Source of the DNA: an uncultured Olsenella sp.
Lineage (GTDB): Bacteria > Actinomycetota > Coriobacteriia > Coriobacteriales > Atopobiaceae
Length of the DNA stretch: 64,000 nt
Direction of reading: 5' to 3'
NCBI GenBank assembly: GCA_900540955.1
Contig: UQIF01000010.1
Location: 1 to 64,000, forward strand
Shown here: positions 33,991 to 42,843 of the stretch, piece after piece
Layout: the number at the start of each line of letters is the position of its first letter
How positions within the stretch are numbered: the first letter of the stretch is position 1
The notes under the pieces: generated by a model
Databases searched by the model: none
What the model saw: the letters and a program-made list of their open reading frames with translations, nothing else
What the model was told of the DNA's origin: nothing
Translations under genes and position numbers: made by a program

Positions 33991-35358
33991 ATGGACATCC
34001 TGTTCAATGCGTTTAAGGCGTTGATCGACGCGGGCTCCTACGTCATGCTGCCGATCATCATCACCGTCATCGGTCTGATTTTCCGCCTGCCCATCTCCAA
34101 GGCTTTCAAGAGCGGTATTACCATCACCTGCGGTTTTGTTGGCATCAACCTGCTCGTTAACCTGCTTAAGTCCGCGGTTTCCCCCGCCGCCGCCGCGATG
34201 GTCGAGAACTTCGGCCTGACCCTCGACGTCACCGACGTGGGCTGGGGCGCTATCTCCTCCGTCACCTGGGCTTCCCCGATCGTCGCCTTCCTCGTCTTCG
34301 AGATCCTGGGCATCAACATCTTGATGCTCGTCATCAAGGCGACCAAGACCATGGACGTCGACATCTGGAACTACCACCACATGATGATCGCCGGCATCCT
34401 CGTCTACTACGTGACCGAGAACATTGTCTGGGCACTTATCGCCACCGCCATGACCGCGATCATGACCCTCAAGTTCGCCGACTGGACCGCTCCGCTGATC
34501 GAGCACTTCTTCGGCATTCCTGACGTCACGCTGCCCACCATCTCCTACACCTCCTCGATCATCGTCGCTGCCCCGATCAACTGGGTCATCGACCGTATCC
34601 CGGGCCTCAACAAGGTTAACTTCAACATCAAGAGCGTCCAGAAGTACCTCGGCCTCTTTGGTGACCCGATGATGCTCGGCCTGATCCTCGGCATCGCCAT
34701 GGGCGCCCTCGCCATGTTCCCCGTGGACAAGGCGTTCCTCACCGGCGTCAACGTCGCCGCCGTCATGGTGCTCATGCCCAAGATGACCGCCATGTTCGTC
34801 GAGGGCCTCATGCCGATCTCCGCTGCCGCCCAGAAGCTGACCTCCGAGAAGTTCGGCGGCAACGGCCTGTCCATCGGTCTTGACGCTGCCGTCGTCGTCG
34901 GCAACCCCGAGGTCATCACCACCGCCCTCATCATGATCCCGCTCACCATCCTGCTTGCCTTCATCCTCCCCGGCAACCGCATGATGCCTCTGGCCGACCT
35001 CGCCGTCGTCACCTTCCGCGTCGCCCTCGTCGTCGCCCTTTGCCGCGGCAACGTGTTCCGCTCCATCCTGATCTGCATCCCCGTCATGTCCGCCATCCTC
35101 TACGCCGGTACCTTCGCTGCCCCGTACCTCACCGGTCTTGCGCAGTCCACCGGCCTCACCTTCGATGGCCAGATCGCTTCCATGGCTGGCCCGTCCCTGA
35201 CCCAGACCGCCATCGTCTTCTGGAGCTGCATCTCCCAGAACGCCGTCATCGTGGTCCCCGTGGTCATCGCCGTCTTCGCCGCCGTCTGGTTCCTCGTCGA
35301 GAAGAAGATCGGCATGGAGAAGATCGAGGCTTACGCCGCCCAGTGCGACGAGCAGTAA
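33991..35358 (+). CDS. PTS EIIC, galactitol (Gat) type membrane permease
   Basis: A 455-residue integral membrane permease with about ten or more hydrophobic segments and family-like stretches (PIIITVIGLIFRLPISKAF at the start, GDPMMLGLILGIAMG and NPEVITTALIMIPL later). It transports and, with IIB, phosphorylates a polyol or sugar acid. Directly upstream of the IlvD/EDD dehydratase, which suggests the imported substrate is an aldonic or other polyhydroxy acid rather than galactitol itself. Confidence 0.87.
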   Translation: MDILFNAFKALIDAGSYVMLPIIITVIGLIFRLPISKAFKSGITITCGFVGINLLVNLLKSAVSPAAAAMVENFGLTLDVTDVGWGAISSVTWASPIVAFLVFEILGINILMLVIKATKTMDVDIWNYHHMMIAGILVYYVTENIVWALIATAMTAIMTLKFADWTAPLIEHFFGIPDVTLPTISYTSSIIVAAPINWVIDRIPGLNKVNFNIKSVQKYLGLFGDPMMLGLILGIAMGALAMFPVDKAFLTGVNVAAVMVLMPKMTAMFVEGLMPISAAAQKLTSEKFGGNGLSIGLDAAVVVGNPEVITTALIMIPLTILLAFILPGNRMMPLADLAVVTFRVALVVALCRGNVFRSILICIPVMSAILYAGTFAAPYLTGLAQSTGLTFDGQIASMAGPSLTQTAIVFWSCISQNAVIVVPVVIAVFAAVWFLVEKKIGMEKIEAYAAQCDEQ

Positions 35359-35453
35359 GACTCATCTGACGAACTTCTTGGGCGGGCGTTGGGACAAGTG
35401 CTCGGCGTCCGCCCAGCTCTACCAAATAGTCGTTAAAGAGAGGACTGCATCTT

Positions 35454-37094
35454 ATGCAGCGCAAGATCGACCAGCTGGAGCCGTTCCAGCGCGCGATTTC
35501 AAAGGCGCACCTGGCTTCCGCCGGTGTCTCCATTGACTCGCTAGAGAATCCCGATAAGCCGCTGATCGCCATCGCGAACAGCTGGAACGAGGTCTGCCCC
35601 GGCCACGAGCCCCTTCGCCAGCTTGCCGCTGAGGTCAAGAAGGGCATCCTCGAGGCGGGCGGCGAGCCCATCGAGTTCAACACCATCGGCATGTGCGACG
35701 GTGTTGCCCAGGGCCACGCGGGCATGCGCTACTGCCTGCCGCACCGCGAGATCATCGCCGACTCCTGTGAGGCCATGATCGTGGGCGAGGGCTGCTTCGA
35801 CGGCGTCGTGTACATGGGCAGCTGCGACAAGATCATCCCCGCCATGCTCATGGCGGCGGCCCGCATCGACCTGCCTGCCGCGCTCGTGACCGCCGGCCCC
35901 TGCTACGACGAGATCAAGCCGTCCGAGTCCAAGGCGCTCCGCGCCCGCTTCCTCGCCGGCGAGGCCACTGAGCGCGAGGTCATCGAAGGCACGCTCAAGT
36001 ACTACACCGGCCCGGGCATCTGCCCGTTCCTCGGCACCGCCAACACCATGGGCTGCCTCACCGAGGGCCTCGGCATGATGCTCCCCAACGGTGCGCTGTG
36101 GCCCAGCTCCACGAGCCAGCGCCGCTTCTCGGCGCGCCAGACCGGCGCGGCCGTCGTCGACCTCGTCCGTCGCGGCATCAAGCCGAGCGACATCATGACC
36201 CAGGCGGCGATCGACAACACCGTCAAGCTGCTCGCCTCCATCGGCGGCTCGCTCAACGCTCTGATCCACTTGCCCGCCCTGGCCAACGAGCTCGGCCTCG
36301 AGTGCACCTGGACCCAGGTCGCCGAGACCACGTCTCACACCCCGGTGGTGTGCAACGTCGTCCCCAACGGCGATATCTCCTGCGTCAACCTGTACAAGGC
36401 AGGCGGCATCCCCGCGGTCCTGAAGACCATCGAGGGCGACCTCGATACGTCCGTGATGACCGTCACGGGCAAGACGCTCGAGGAGAACCTCACGGCCAAG
36501 ATCCACATCGACCGTGATGTGATCCGTACCCAGGACGACCCTGCTTCCATTGCCAACGGCATCCAGGTGCTCTACGGCAACCTCGCCCCCGAGGGCGCCC
36601 TGGTAAAGACGAGCGCCGTGCCTGCCGACCAGCACGTCTGGAGCGGCTCTGCCATGGTGTTCAACTCCGAGGAGGAGGCGTTTGCCGCCTACAACGAGAA
36701 GCGCATCGTTGCGGGCACCGGCGTCGTCATCCGCTACGAGGGCCCCAAGGGCGGCCCCGGCATGAAGGAGCTTCACCGCGTCACCGAGATCATGAAGGGT
36801 ATCCCGAACTCCGCCGTTATCACCGACGGTCGCTTCTCCGGTGCCTCCGGCGGCCTTTCCGTCGGCTACCTGTGCCCGGAGGCGCTCGACGGCGCTCCGA
36901 TCGCCCTCATTCAGGACGGCGACGTGATCAACATCGACCTGACCAAGAACCTCATTGAGGTCGAGGTCTCCGATGAGGAGCTTGCTCGCCGTAAGCAGGA
37001 CTGGAAGCCCGTGATTCACGAGAACGGCGGCCGACTCCTGGCTCGCTATGCCCAGCAGGTCGGTTCCGCAAAGACCGGTGCCGTCATCGGGTAA
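35454..37094 (+). CDS. IlvD/EDD-family sugar-acid dehydratase
   Basis: A 546-residue iron-sulfur dehydratase that removes water from a dihydroxy acid to a 2-keto-3-deoxy acid. Family marks include GMCDGVAQGHAGM, MGSCDKIIPAM, ATLTA-type GTANTMGCLTEGLGM and the C-terminal GRFSGASGGLS. One expected Fe-S cysteine stretch is altered (VCPGH and ICPFLGTANTM rather than the common forms), as in sugar-acid dehydratases. Position between a PTS and with a KDPG-type aldolase in the same operon supports sugar-acid use rather than valine/isoleucine synthesis. Confidence 0.82.
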   Translation: MQRKIDQLEPFQRAISKAHLASAGVSIDSLENPDKPLIAIANSWNEVCPGHEPLRQLAAEVKKGILEAGGEPIEFNTIGMCDGVAQGHAGMRYCLPHREIIADSCEAMIVGEGCFDGVVYMGSCDKIIPAMLMAAARIDLPAALVTAGPCYDEIKPSESKALRARFLAGEATEREVIEGTLKYYTGPGICPFLGTANTMGCLTEGLGMMLPNGALWPSSTSQRRFSARQTGAAVVDLVRRGIKPSDIMTQAAIDNTVKLLASIGGSLNALIHLPALANELGLECTWTQVAETTSHTPVVCNVVPNGDISCVNLYKAGGIPAVLKTIEGDLDTSVMTVTGKTLEENLTAKIHIDRDVIRTQDDPASIANGIQVLYGNLAPEGALVKTSAVPADQHVWSGSAMVFNSEEEAFAAYNEKRIVAGTGVVIRYEGPKGGPGMKELHRVTEIMKGIPNSAVITDGRFSGASGGLSVGYLCPEALDGAPIALIQDGDVINIDLTKNLIEVEVSDEELARRKQDWKPVIHENGGRLLARYAQQVGSAKTGAVIG

Positions 37095-37261
37095 AGCGTC
37101 CTTCTAGGTAGTGTACATGCGGCGTCGAGCGTGCTTGATTGGCGGCACGCCCGGCGCCGTATTGGTTCTTCGGCGGTTTTGCCTTGAATTGTTGGTCTCG
37201 GCTGATTCGCCACGTGGTCTCTGGAATATCATTGATAGAAAAGTGGAGGGGTGATAAGGGC

Positions 37262-38242
37262 TTGTCAGATCGTTTTCTGGTCGCGTCGTGCGCGGCAACG
37301 TTCGGCATCTTTAGCCAAGAGCCTGTGGAAAGGCTCAGGGCTGCGGGATGCGATGTCCTTATCAACCCCTATGGGCGTCCCCTGACCTTGCAGGAGATCG
37401 TCGGCTACGCCAGCGACGCAGACGTGATCATTCTGGGCAACGATTTTCTCGATGCACAGACCATAGCCCAGCTTCCCAAGCTCAAGATGATTGCCCGCCA
37501 CGGCTCCGGCCTGGACAACATCGACTTCGCTGAGGTCCTTCGCAGGGACCTGACCGTGACCAACACCCCTGGCGCTAACCGTGAAGAGACGGCAGACCTT
37601 ACCTTCGCGCTCATGCTCGACCTCGCGCGCATGATCACGCAGTCGGTCAATCAGCTCAAAGCCGGCGTCTGGAACAAGATCCCCGGCCGAAGTCTCTACG
37701 GAAAGACGCTCGGCATCATCGGCGTCGGCGAGATCGGCATGGCCGTGGCCAGGCGCGCCATGGGCTTTGGTATGGACATCCTTGGCAACGACATCGTCCA
37801 GCGCGAGGAGGCGGCCCACTACGGCCTGCTTTACGTGAGCCTGGCGGAGCTTCTTGCCAAGTCGGACGTCATCACCATCCACGCGCCGTTGACGCCAGCC
37901 ACCCTCAACCTGCTGGGCGCAAAGGAGTTCAGGCGGATGAAGGACGGGGTGCTTCTGATCAACACGGCGCGCGAGGATATCATCCGTCGGAGCGCGCTCG
38001 AGAAGGCCCTTCTTTCCGGCAAGCTCGGCGGATTCGCCACCGACGTGTACGAGCATGAGCCCCCGACGCTTCGGCAGTACATGACCTTACCGAATGTCTT
38101 GACCACGCCGCACATCGGCTCCTCGACCTTCGAGACCAACATGCGCATGGGCGACGTGGTGGTGGACAACATCATCGCGTTCAAGGACGGCGTCGTTCCG
38201 CCCAACCGCGTGACCGCAATCGACAGGATTCGCTTCTCGTAA
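37262..38242 (+). CDS. D-isomer-specific 2-hydroxyacid dehydrogenase
   Basis: A 326-residue NAD(P)-dependent dehydrogenase. The Rossmann motif is GKTLGIIGVGEIG near residue 145; catalytic Arg (LLINTAREDII), Glu (TDVYEHEPP) and His (LTTPHIGSST) are seen. The open frame extends to 37139, but TTG 37262 after GGAGGGG gives the normal length and avoids an unlikely Trp/Phe-rich N-terminus. In the operon it probably interconverts a 2-keto and a 2-hydroxy acid of the sugar-acid pathway. Confidence 0.82.
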   Translation: MSDRFLVASCAATFGIFSQEPVERLRAAGCDVLINPYGRPLTLQEIVGYASDADVIILGNDFLDAQTIAQLPKLKMIARHGSGLDNIDFAEVLRRDLTVTNTPGANREETADLTFALMLDLARMITQSVNQLKAGVWNKIPGRSLYGKTLGIIGVGEIGMAVARRAMGFGMDILGNDIVQREEAAHYGLLYVSLAELLAKSDVITIHAPLTPATLNLLGAKEFRRMKDGVLLINTAREDIIRRSALEKALLSGKLGGFATDVYEHEPPTLRQYMTLPNVLTTPHIGSSTFETNMRMGDVVVDNIIAFKDGVVPPNRVTAIDRIRFS

Positions 38243-38263
38243 TCCACCTGTGAGGTGTTCTCC

Positions 38264-39097
38264 GTGTTCAAACTCGTATTCGTCGACATGGACGGAACGT
38301 TCCTCGATTCGAACAAGGCGGTTTGCCCGCGCAATAAGAACGTGATGGACCTGGCTGCGTGCCACGGCGTCCAGTTCGTGCCGTGCACGGGCAGAAACGT
38401 CAATGGCATCCCGGCGGAGATGGTCGACCACCCGGCCGTGCGCTATGCCGTGTGTTGCAACGGCGCCTTGATCCGTGATGTGCGCACCGGCAAAATTCTG
38501 CATGAGGTTGATTTGGGTAAGGATGTGGTCCGCGGCTTGTATGATAAGCTCAAGGACCTTCCCATCACGTTCGACATCTTTGCGGATGGAAAGATATATA
38601 CCTTTGACGACCGCTGGGATTACATCGACCGGATGGAGTGCGACGAGCCGACCCGTCGTCAGCTCAAGTCGTTCCGCGTTCGGTATCGTGGGGACTTCGA
38701 GCAGCTGATGGGGGAGTGTGGCAACATCTGCCGCATCAACGTCTTCTTTCTTGACGATGAGTCGAAGCGCCGCGTTTGGGGCGTCGTCGATGCCGACCCG
38801 GCGCTGCGCCGCGCCTCGTCGCTGCCGTCGAACATCGAGATTACCCACAAAGAAGCCCATAAGGGCGCCGCGCTCGCGTGGCTGTGCGGGCATCTGGGCG
38901 TGGACGTTTCGGACGCGGTCGCGTTCGGCGACGGGGACAACGACCTCTCTATGATCCGCGCGGCGGGCGACGGCGTCGCGATGGCCAACGCGATTCCCGA
39001 GGTGCTCGCCGCGGCGGACCACGTCACCTCCTCTTGCGACGAGGCCGGAGTTGCCGCCTACCTGGAGCCCATTCTGGTGACCCCCTGTACAAACTAA
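38264..39097 (+). CDS. Cof-type HAD phosphatase 2, 3' end merged with a repeat
   Basis: A 277-residue paralogue of the HAD gene at 30445, with FVDMDGTF, CTGRN, KGAALAWL and GDGDNDLSM in the same order. The last conserved part (ALAWLCG to YLEP) is nearly identical in DNA to the first copy, then diverges suddenly: this copy ends ILVTPCTN, and its TAA stop (39095-39097) is the first three bases of the palindromic element. GTG 38264 is preferred over GTG 38255 by the spacing to GTGAGG. Likely dephosphorylates a pathway intermediate. Confidence 0.82.
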   Translation: MFKLVFVDMDGTFLDSNKAVCPRNKNVMDLAACHGVQFVPCTGRNVNGIPAEMVDHPAVRYAVCCNGALIRDVRTGKILHEVDLGKDVVRGLYDKLKDLPITFDIFADGKIYTFDDRWDYIDRMECDEPTRRQLKSFRVRYRGDFEQLMGECGNICRINVFFLDDESKRRVWGVVDADPALRRASSLPSNIEITHKEAHKGAALAWLCGHLGVDVSDAVAFGDGDNDLSMIRAAGDGVAMANAIPEVLAAADHVTSSCDEAGVAAYLEPILVTPCTN

Positions 39098-39181
39098 CTC
39101 CCACACAGCGGACGCATCTGGGCCGAAAACGGCCGAAATGCGTCCGCTGTGTGGGAGTTAGGCGTTGTGAAGGCTTCACGG
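39095..39181. repeat. 23-bp-arm palindromic element, copy 2
   Basis: Arms 39095-39117 and 39138-39160 with a 20-base loop, and tail GGCGTTGTGAAGGCTTCA at 39161-39178. The left flank CCCCCTGTACAAAC is close to that of copy 1 (CCCTCTGTACAAGC). It provides the stop codon of the upstream HAD gene. Confidence 0.92.
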
Positions 39182-39182
39182 C

Positions 39183-39563
39183 TCAGTGGGCGGCCCGTCG
39201 CAAGCGGTCGCGGAGTTTATCCAGTAGGCTCGGCTCCGCCGCCGCGGCTTCGTTCGGCGAGGTGAAGACGTCGCGGTTCAGATGCGCACCCATGGCCTTG
39301 ACGAGCGCGGCACCGTCCTCCGGGATCAAGGTGACGACCTGCCCCGTATCCGTGTGGACCTCGAGCTCGCGGACATCGCCGCGAAAAACGTCGGCCTCCA
39401 CGCTCACGATCTCGTCCCAAGCCACGCGCAGCTGCCGCACGCCTTCGGTCGTCTCGAACTCGATGCCGGCGTTCCCGCACAGGACGGCGCCGGGCTTGGG
39501 CATGATTGCGCTGGTCAGGCAGTTGCAGCTGATCTTGGCCTCGATAACCTGGTTGAACGCCAT
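39183..39563 (-). CDS. DUF956 (ManO-like) protein
   Basis: A 126-residue cytoplasmic protein resembling the DUF956 family often encoded with mannose-type PTS genes. Visible segments are CGNAGIEFETTEGVRQLRVAWDEI and a repeated pattern of beta strands (VREL, VVTLI). The family function is unknown; ManO-like members are linked to PTS regulation. ATG 39563 follows AAGGAGG. It is the last gene of the leftward cluster with PfkB and AEC genes. Confidence 0.55.
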   Translation of the reverse strand: MAFNQVIEAKISCNCLTSAIMPKPGAVLCGNAGIEFETTEGVRQLRVAWDEIVSVEADVFRGDVRELEVHTDTGQVVTLIPEDGAALVKAMGAHLNRDVFTSPNEAAAAEPSLLDKLRDRLRRAAH

Positions 39564-39577
39564 GGCCCACGACCTCC

Positions 39578-40579
39578 TTACTGACGGATGCTCGGCTTCA
39601 CGCCGGCGGCAAGAAGCGAAGCGATCTCGGTCTCGGTCGCGTTCGAGAGGTCGCCCGAGACCGTGGCCTTGAAGGCCGACGACATCGTGGCGAAGTCCAC
39701 GAGGAACTGCGGCTCCCAGCGGCTCGTCTCACCGTGGACGATGGCCGCGGCAAAGACGCTGCCGCAGCTGGAAATGTCTGCAAGCGCCACGTGCTGGGGG
39801 AGCGAGAGGAACGTTTCTTCGCGCGTGACCTTGGCGCCGCGGATGCGAGCGACATCGTAGCGGTCGATCTGGCGCACGACGAAGCACAGCGAGCGAAGCG
39901 AGTAGTCGTTGAGCATCCCGCGCGCCCAGTTGAGGCAGAAGTCAAAGAGGTCGGGCTCCTCGACGCTCGCGTGTTCGATGGAGATGATGTCGTCCTCGGA
40001 GGCGACGAGCTCGTCGATGAGGGGCATGAGCTTGCCGATCTTTGCGAGCGCATCCTCGCGCGACCACATGGTCTCGCGGTAGTTGAGGTCCATCACGGTC
40101 TTGATCCCGCGCCCTTTGCAGGCGCGCAACGCGTCAAGGCATGCGTGGAACATCTCGTCCGAGATCGCGGGCACGACGCCCGAGAAGAAGAACACCTCGA
40201 CGCCGTTCAGGATGTGGTCCCAATCGAAGTCATCGCGGCTGGCGTTGGCCATCGAGGTGTCGGAGCGGTCATAGGTGACGACGGTCGGCCGGATGGAGCG
40301 CCCGCGCTCGGTGTAGTAGAGGCCCATGCGGTGGTTGGACCGCAGGATACGCGCGGTGTCGATCCCGTAGCGCGCGAGGTTCATGATTGCGTTCGCGCCG
40401 AGGCGGTTCTCGGGCACCACGCTCACGAAGGCGACGCTCTGGCCGAGCTGCGCCAACGTGGTCGCGACGACGACCTCGGCGCCGCTGTACGAGATCTCGA
40501 GGTTCCTAGCGTCGTCAAGGCGCTCGTGGGCAACGGTGGAGAGTCTGATCAGCGGCTCGCCAAAGCAGAGAATGCCCAT
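39578..40579 (-). CDS. PfkB-type (2-keto-3-deoxygluconate kinase-like) protein with altered active site
   Basis: A 333-residue ribokinase-fold protein resembling 2-keto-3-deoxygluconate kinases: N-terminal GILCFGEPLIRLS, GGAE-type SGAEVVVA, VDLNYRETMW-like MDLNYRE and VASEDDI. The normally invariant anion-hole/catalytic-base motif GAGD near the C-terminus reads SSCGSVFAAA, so the catalytic Asp is replaced by Ser. Unless another residue compensates, kinase activity would be lost; the protein might bind a sugar acid as a sensor. It is 2 bases from the AEC gene, so cotranscribed. Confidence 0.8.
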   Translation of the reverse strand: MGILCFGEPLIRLSTVAHERLDDARNLEISYSGAEVVVATTLAQLGQSVAFVSVVPENRLGANAIMNLARYGIDTARILRSNHRMGLYYTERGRSIRPTVVTYDRSDTSMANASRDDFDWDHILNGVEVFFFSGVVPAISDEMFHACLDALRACKGRGIKTVMDLNYRETMWSREDALAKIGKLMPLIDELVASEDDIISIEHASVEEPDLFDFCLNWARGMLNDYSLRSLCFVVRQIDRYDVARIRGAKVTREETFLSLPQHVALADISSCGSVFAAAIVHGETSRWEPQFLVDFATMSSAFKATVSGDLSNATETEIASLLAAGVKPSIRQ

Positions 40580-40581
40580 GG

Positions 40582-41508
40582 TTAAACTCCCAGGATAAGC
40601 ACGAGCGAGGTCATCACGACGACGCCCGCAAGGATTGTCAGTGCGTTCGCCATTCCGGCCAGGCCCTTATCGCCGCCGGCCCACAGGGTGTAGACCGGAC
40701 CCATCGAAGGCGCCGGCGCCCATGCGAGGACGGCGACGGTCTTGCGGATCACGGGGTCGAAGGGCAGCAGGAACAGCGCGGCCAGCGACAGCGCGGTTGC
40801 AAAGACGAAGCGCCAGCTCAGCAGGCGAATCAGTTCAACAACTTTGGCCTTGTTGACCGTGAACCTAATCATAAGGCCAACCATGAACATCGCCAAAAAA
40901 GAATTCGCGTTGGCAATGGGATCTATGAGGGTGATGGCCTGTTGGGGGATGCGCAGCCCAAAGAGCCCCATAAGGATGAGGACCACGTAGCAGTCGAACG
41001 AAACCGACGAGAAGAGCGCGCGGGCAAACACCTTTGCCCTGTCGCGGAAGCACTGGTAATCGGTGCCGAGCACGCAGGCGCGGATGAGCGCCCAGGTGCC
41101 GCCGGTGCACATGAGCGAGTTGCCGGCGTCAAACAGACACGTGGCCACCGCCGCCTGCGCGGGAAAGAAGGCCTGCACGAAGGCGAGGGCGAAGCAGCCG
41201 ATGTTGAAGCCGGCGACGTTGGACTGCTGCAGGATGCGCTCGTCTTTCGGCTTTCCTGCGTAGACGAAGAGCGAAAGAAAGAAGGGCACGGCGTTCGCGG
41301 CGAAGCCGATCGCGATGAGGCACAGAAGCGAGCGGTCGAGCTCGGAAGCCTCGAAGGCGCGGATGATGGCGCAGGGTAGCGTCAGGTTAAAGACGATCTT
41401 TGAGATCAGGCGGTCGGCGCCCTCGCCGAACTTGCCGCTGTGGCCTGCTGCCGTGCCTATGAGGATGATGACGACGAAGGACGCGACTTTGGCTAAGACA
41501 TCGAGCAT
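40582..41508 (-). CDS. AEC-family membrane transporter
   Basis: A 308-residue integral membrane protein of the auxin-efflux-carrier type, with about ten hydrophobic helices (ASFVVIILIGTAAGHSGKFG at the start, MANALTILAGVVVMTSLVL at the end). Such bacterial carriers move carboxylates such as malate or malonate. ATG 41508 gives the usual length; the frame is open to 41562. It adjoins the PfkB homologue, fitting a carboxylate or sugar-acid product being exported or imported. Confidence 0.85.
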   Translation of the reverse strand: MLDVLAKVASFVVIILIGTAAGHSGKFGEGADRLISKIVFNLTLPCAIIRAFEASELDRSLLCLIAIGFAANAVPFFLSLFVYAGKPKDERILQQSNVAGFNIGCFALAFVQAFFPAQAAVATCLFDAGNSLMCTGGTWALIRACVLGTDYQCFRDRAKVFARALFSSVSFDCYVVLILMGLFGLRIPQQAITLIDPIANANSFLAMFMVGLMIRFTVNKAKVVELIRLLSWRFVFATALSLAALFLLPFDPVIRKTVAVLAWAPAPSMGPVYTLWAGGDKGLAGMANALTILAGVVVMTSLVLILGV

Positions 41509-41546
41509 AACGGGGTGCGGCTCCCAACGTGTGGTCGTAAAAGGGT

Positions 41547-41570
41547 GAGGGCCGGCTGGCACCGGCCCTC
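41547..41570 (-). terminator. Hairpin terminator downstream of the 41597 gene
   Basis: GAGGGCCGG (41547-41555) and CCGGCCCTC (41562-41570) pair; on the minus strand the stem is followed by ACCCTTTT. It separates the gene at 41597-42160 from the AEC gene. Confidence 0.8.
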
Positions 41571-41596
41571 AAAGGAAAGGCACTTATATAGAGGCA

Positions 41597-42160
41597 CTAG
41601 TACTTGGGCTTGCGGATGCGGCTGACCTTCTCGGGGTGGAAGCGCTTGACTGCGGCAAGTCCGTCCTGCGCGTTGACGCGGTCGCTGGCCTTCTTGAACT
41701 GGATGCGGATCGGCGCGAAACCCATGTCCATGTTTGCCTGGGCGAGGCGCGCCTGGCGGCGGTTGCGGGTCTTGACCCACTCGTCGAAGTCAACGGGGAC
41801 CGCGCACAGGAAGGTGTCATCCTTGAGCTTAAGCAGGTGCACGTCCGCAATCTGGTCCCAAGGGGTGAAGCCCGAGCCCATGGAGTCGGTGTTGTCGGTG
41901 ATGCCCTTCTCGTCGATCACGATGGCGTTGCGGCGACGGATGATCTTCGTGATGTTCGAGCCGATAATGAAGGCGGAGACGGGAAGCATGACCCAGCCCA
42001 TGCCCACCTTCATGATGAGGAGGTTCTCGGCGTAGGGGAGGGGCTGCGTGAGCACGAGGACCGCGCCGAGCAGAAGGCAAACCCCCATAAACAAATAAGA
42101 AGCGAGGAGAACGACGTTCGCGTTGATGGCGAGCTTCTCGCCTTCCAGGGCACGGGACAT
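41597..42160 (-). CDS. Membrane protein with a possible PH-like domain
   Basis: A 187-residue protein of unknown function. Two hydrophobic helices (about 18-38 and 50-70) form a hairpin in the membrane, followed by a cytoplasmic domain with beta strands (AIVIDEKGITDN, PWDQIADVHLLKLKDDTFLC) like those of bacterial PH domains. It ends in basic residues. First gene of the leftward cluster, divergent from the fructose-type PTS with a 350-base control region between. Confidence 0.6.
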   Translation of the reverse strand: MSRALEGEKLAINANVVLLASYLFMGVCLLLGAVLVLTQPLPYAENLLIMKVGMGWVMLPVSAFIIGSNITKIIRRRNAIVIDEKGITDNTDSMGSGFTPWDQIADVHLLKLKDDTFLCAVPVDFDEWVKTRNRRQARLAQANMDMGFAPIRIQFKKASDRVNAQDGLAAVKRFHPEKVSRIRKPKY

Positions 42161-42514
42161 CTATGACTCCTTCCTTAATGCGTGCGGGCGCACGCGAGTG
42201 ATTGCGTTGGCTGAATCATAGGTAATCGGAGACTTCGTGGCAAAGGGCAACTCGCTAAATATGAAGAGTATATGTGCTAGATTGACGAAACAAAGGTAAT
42301 GTCAACTGAGACGGGGGTACAAAACGAACAAAACAAGAACAAGAGATGGCGAAGATATGATGAAGCGCCAAAAATGGCAATTCCGCCCCTTAAACCCTGT
42401 GTTGGAAATATGATTCAAGCCAACAAACCTCCACAGGAGTAGAACCCGCAAGGGCGGAGGTACTGGCCAGGTTCAGGTTCCGCACACAGAAGGAAAGAAG
42501 AGAGGAGAAGGAGA
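42161..42514. promoter_or_regulatory. Divergent control region upstream of the fructose-type PTS
   Basis: About 350 bases without a gene. It holds GGGGGTAC (42313-42320), and near the PTS start a possible folded leader: CCTCC (42428-42432) facing GGAGG (42456-42460) with an inner CCCGC/GGG pair. The ribosome site GAGGAGAAGG precedes ATG 42515. Confidence 0.45.
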
Positions 42515-42841
42515 ATGGCAGGCAAGAAGTTCATCGTTGGCGTCACCGCTTGTCAGATCGGCATCGCCCACACGTTTATGGCTGCCGAGTCCCTGACGCA
42601 GGCCATCGAGGCTCGCGGCTGCGAGGCCAAGATCGAGACCCAGGGCGCGACCGGCGCCGAGAACGTCATCACCGATGAGGACCTCGCTCGTGCCGACGCC
42701 GCTATCATCGCGGCCGACGTCAAGATCAAGCAAGGCGAGCGTTTCGACCCCATCCCCACGCTGAGCTGCAAGACCAATGAGGTTATGACGCTGGAGACCG
42801 CTCTTGGCGTCGTTGACGAGGTTCTGGAGGCGATTGAGTAA
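42515..42841 (+). CDS. PTS EIIB, fructose type
   Basis: A 108-residue fructose-family IIB. The phosphocysteine lies in GVTACQIGIAHTFMAAE, close to the standard TACPTGIAHT. It works with the IIC that follows two bases later. No IIA domain is fused or adjacent; the single fructose-type IIA at 54309 is a likely donor. The sugar is unknown but the downstream aldolase suggests a ketose or related compound delivered as a 1- or 6-phosphate. Confidence 0.9.
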   Translation: MAGKKFIVGVTACQIGIAHTFMAAESLTQAIEARGCEAKIETQGATGAENVITDEDLARADAAIIAADVKIKQGERFDPIPTLSCKTNEVMTLETALGVVDEVLEAIE

Positions 42842-42843
42842 CA

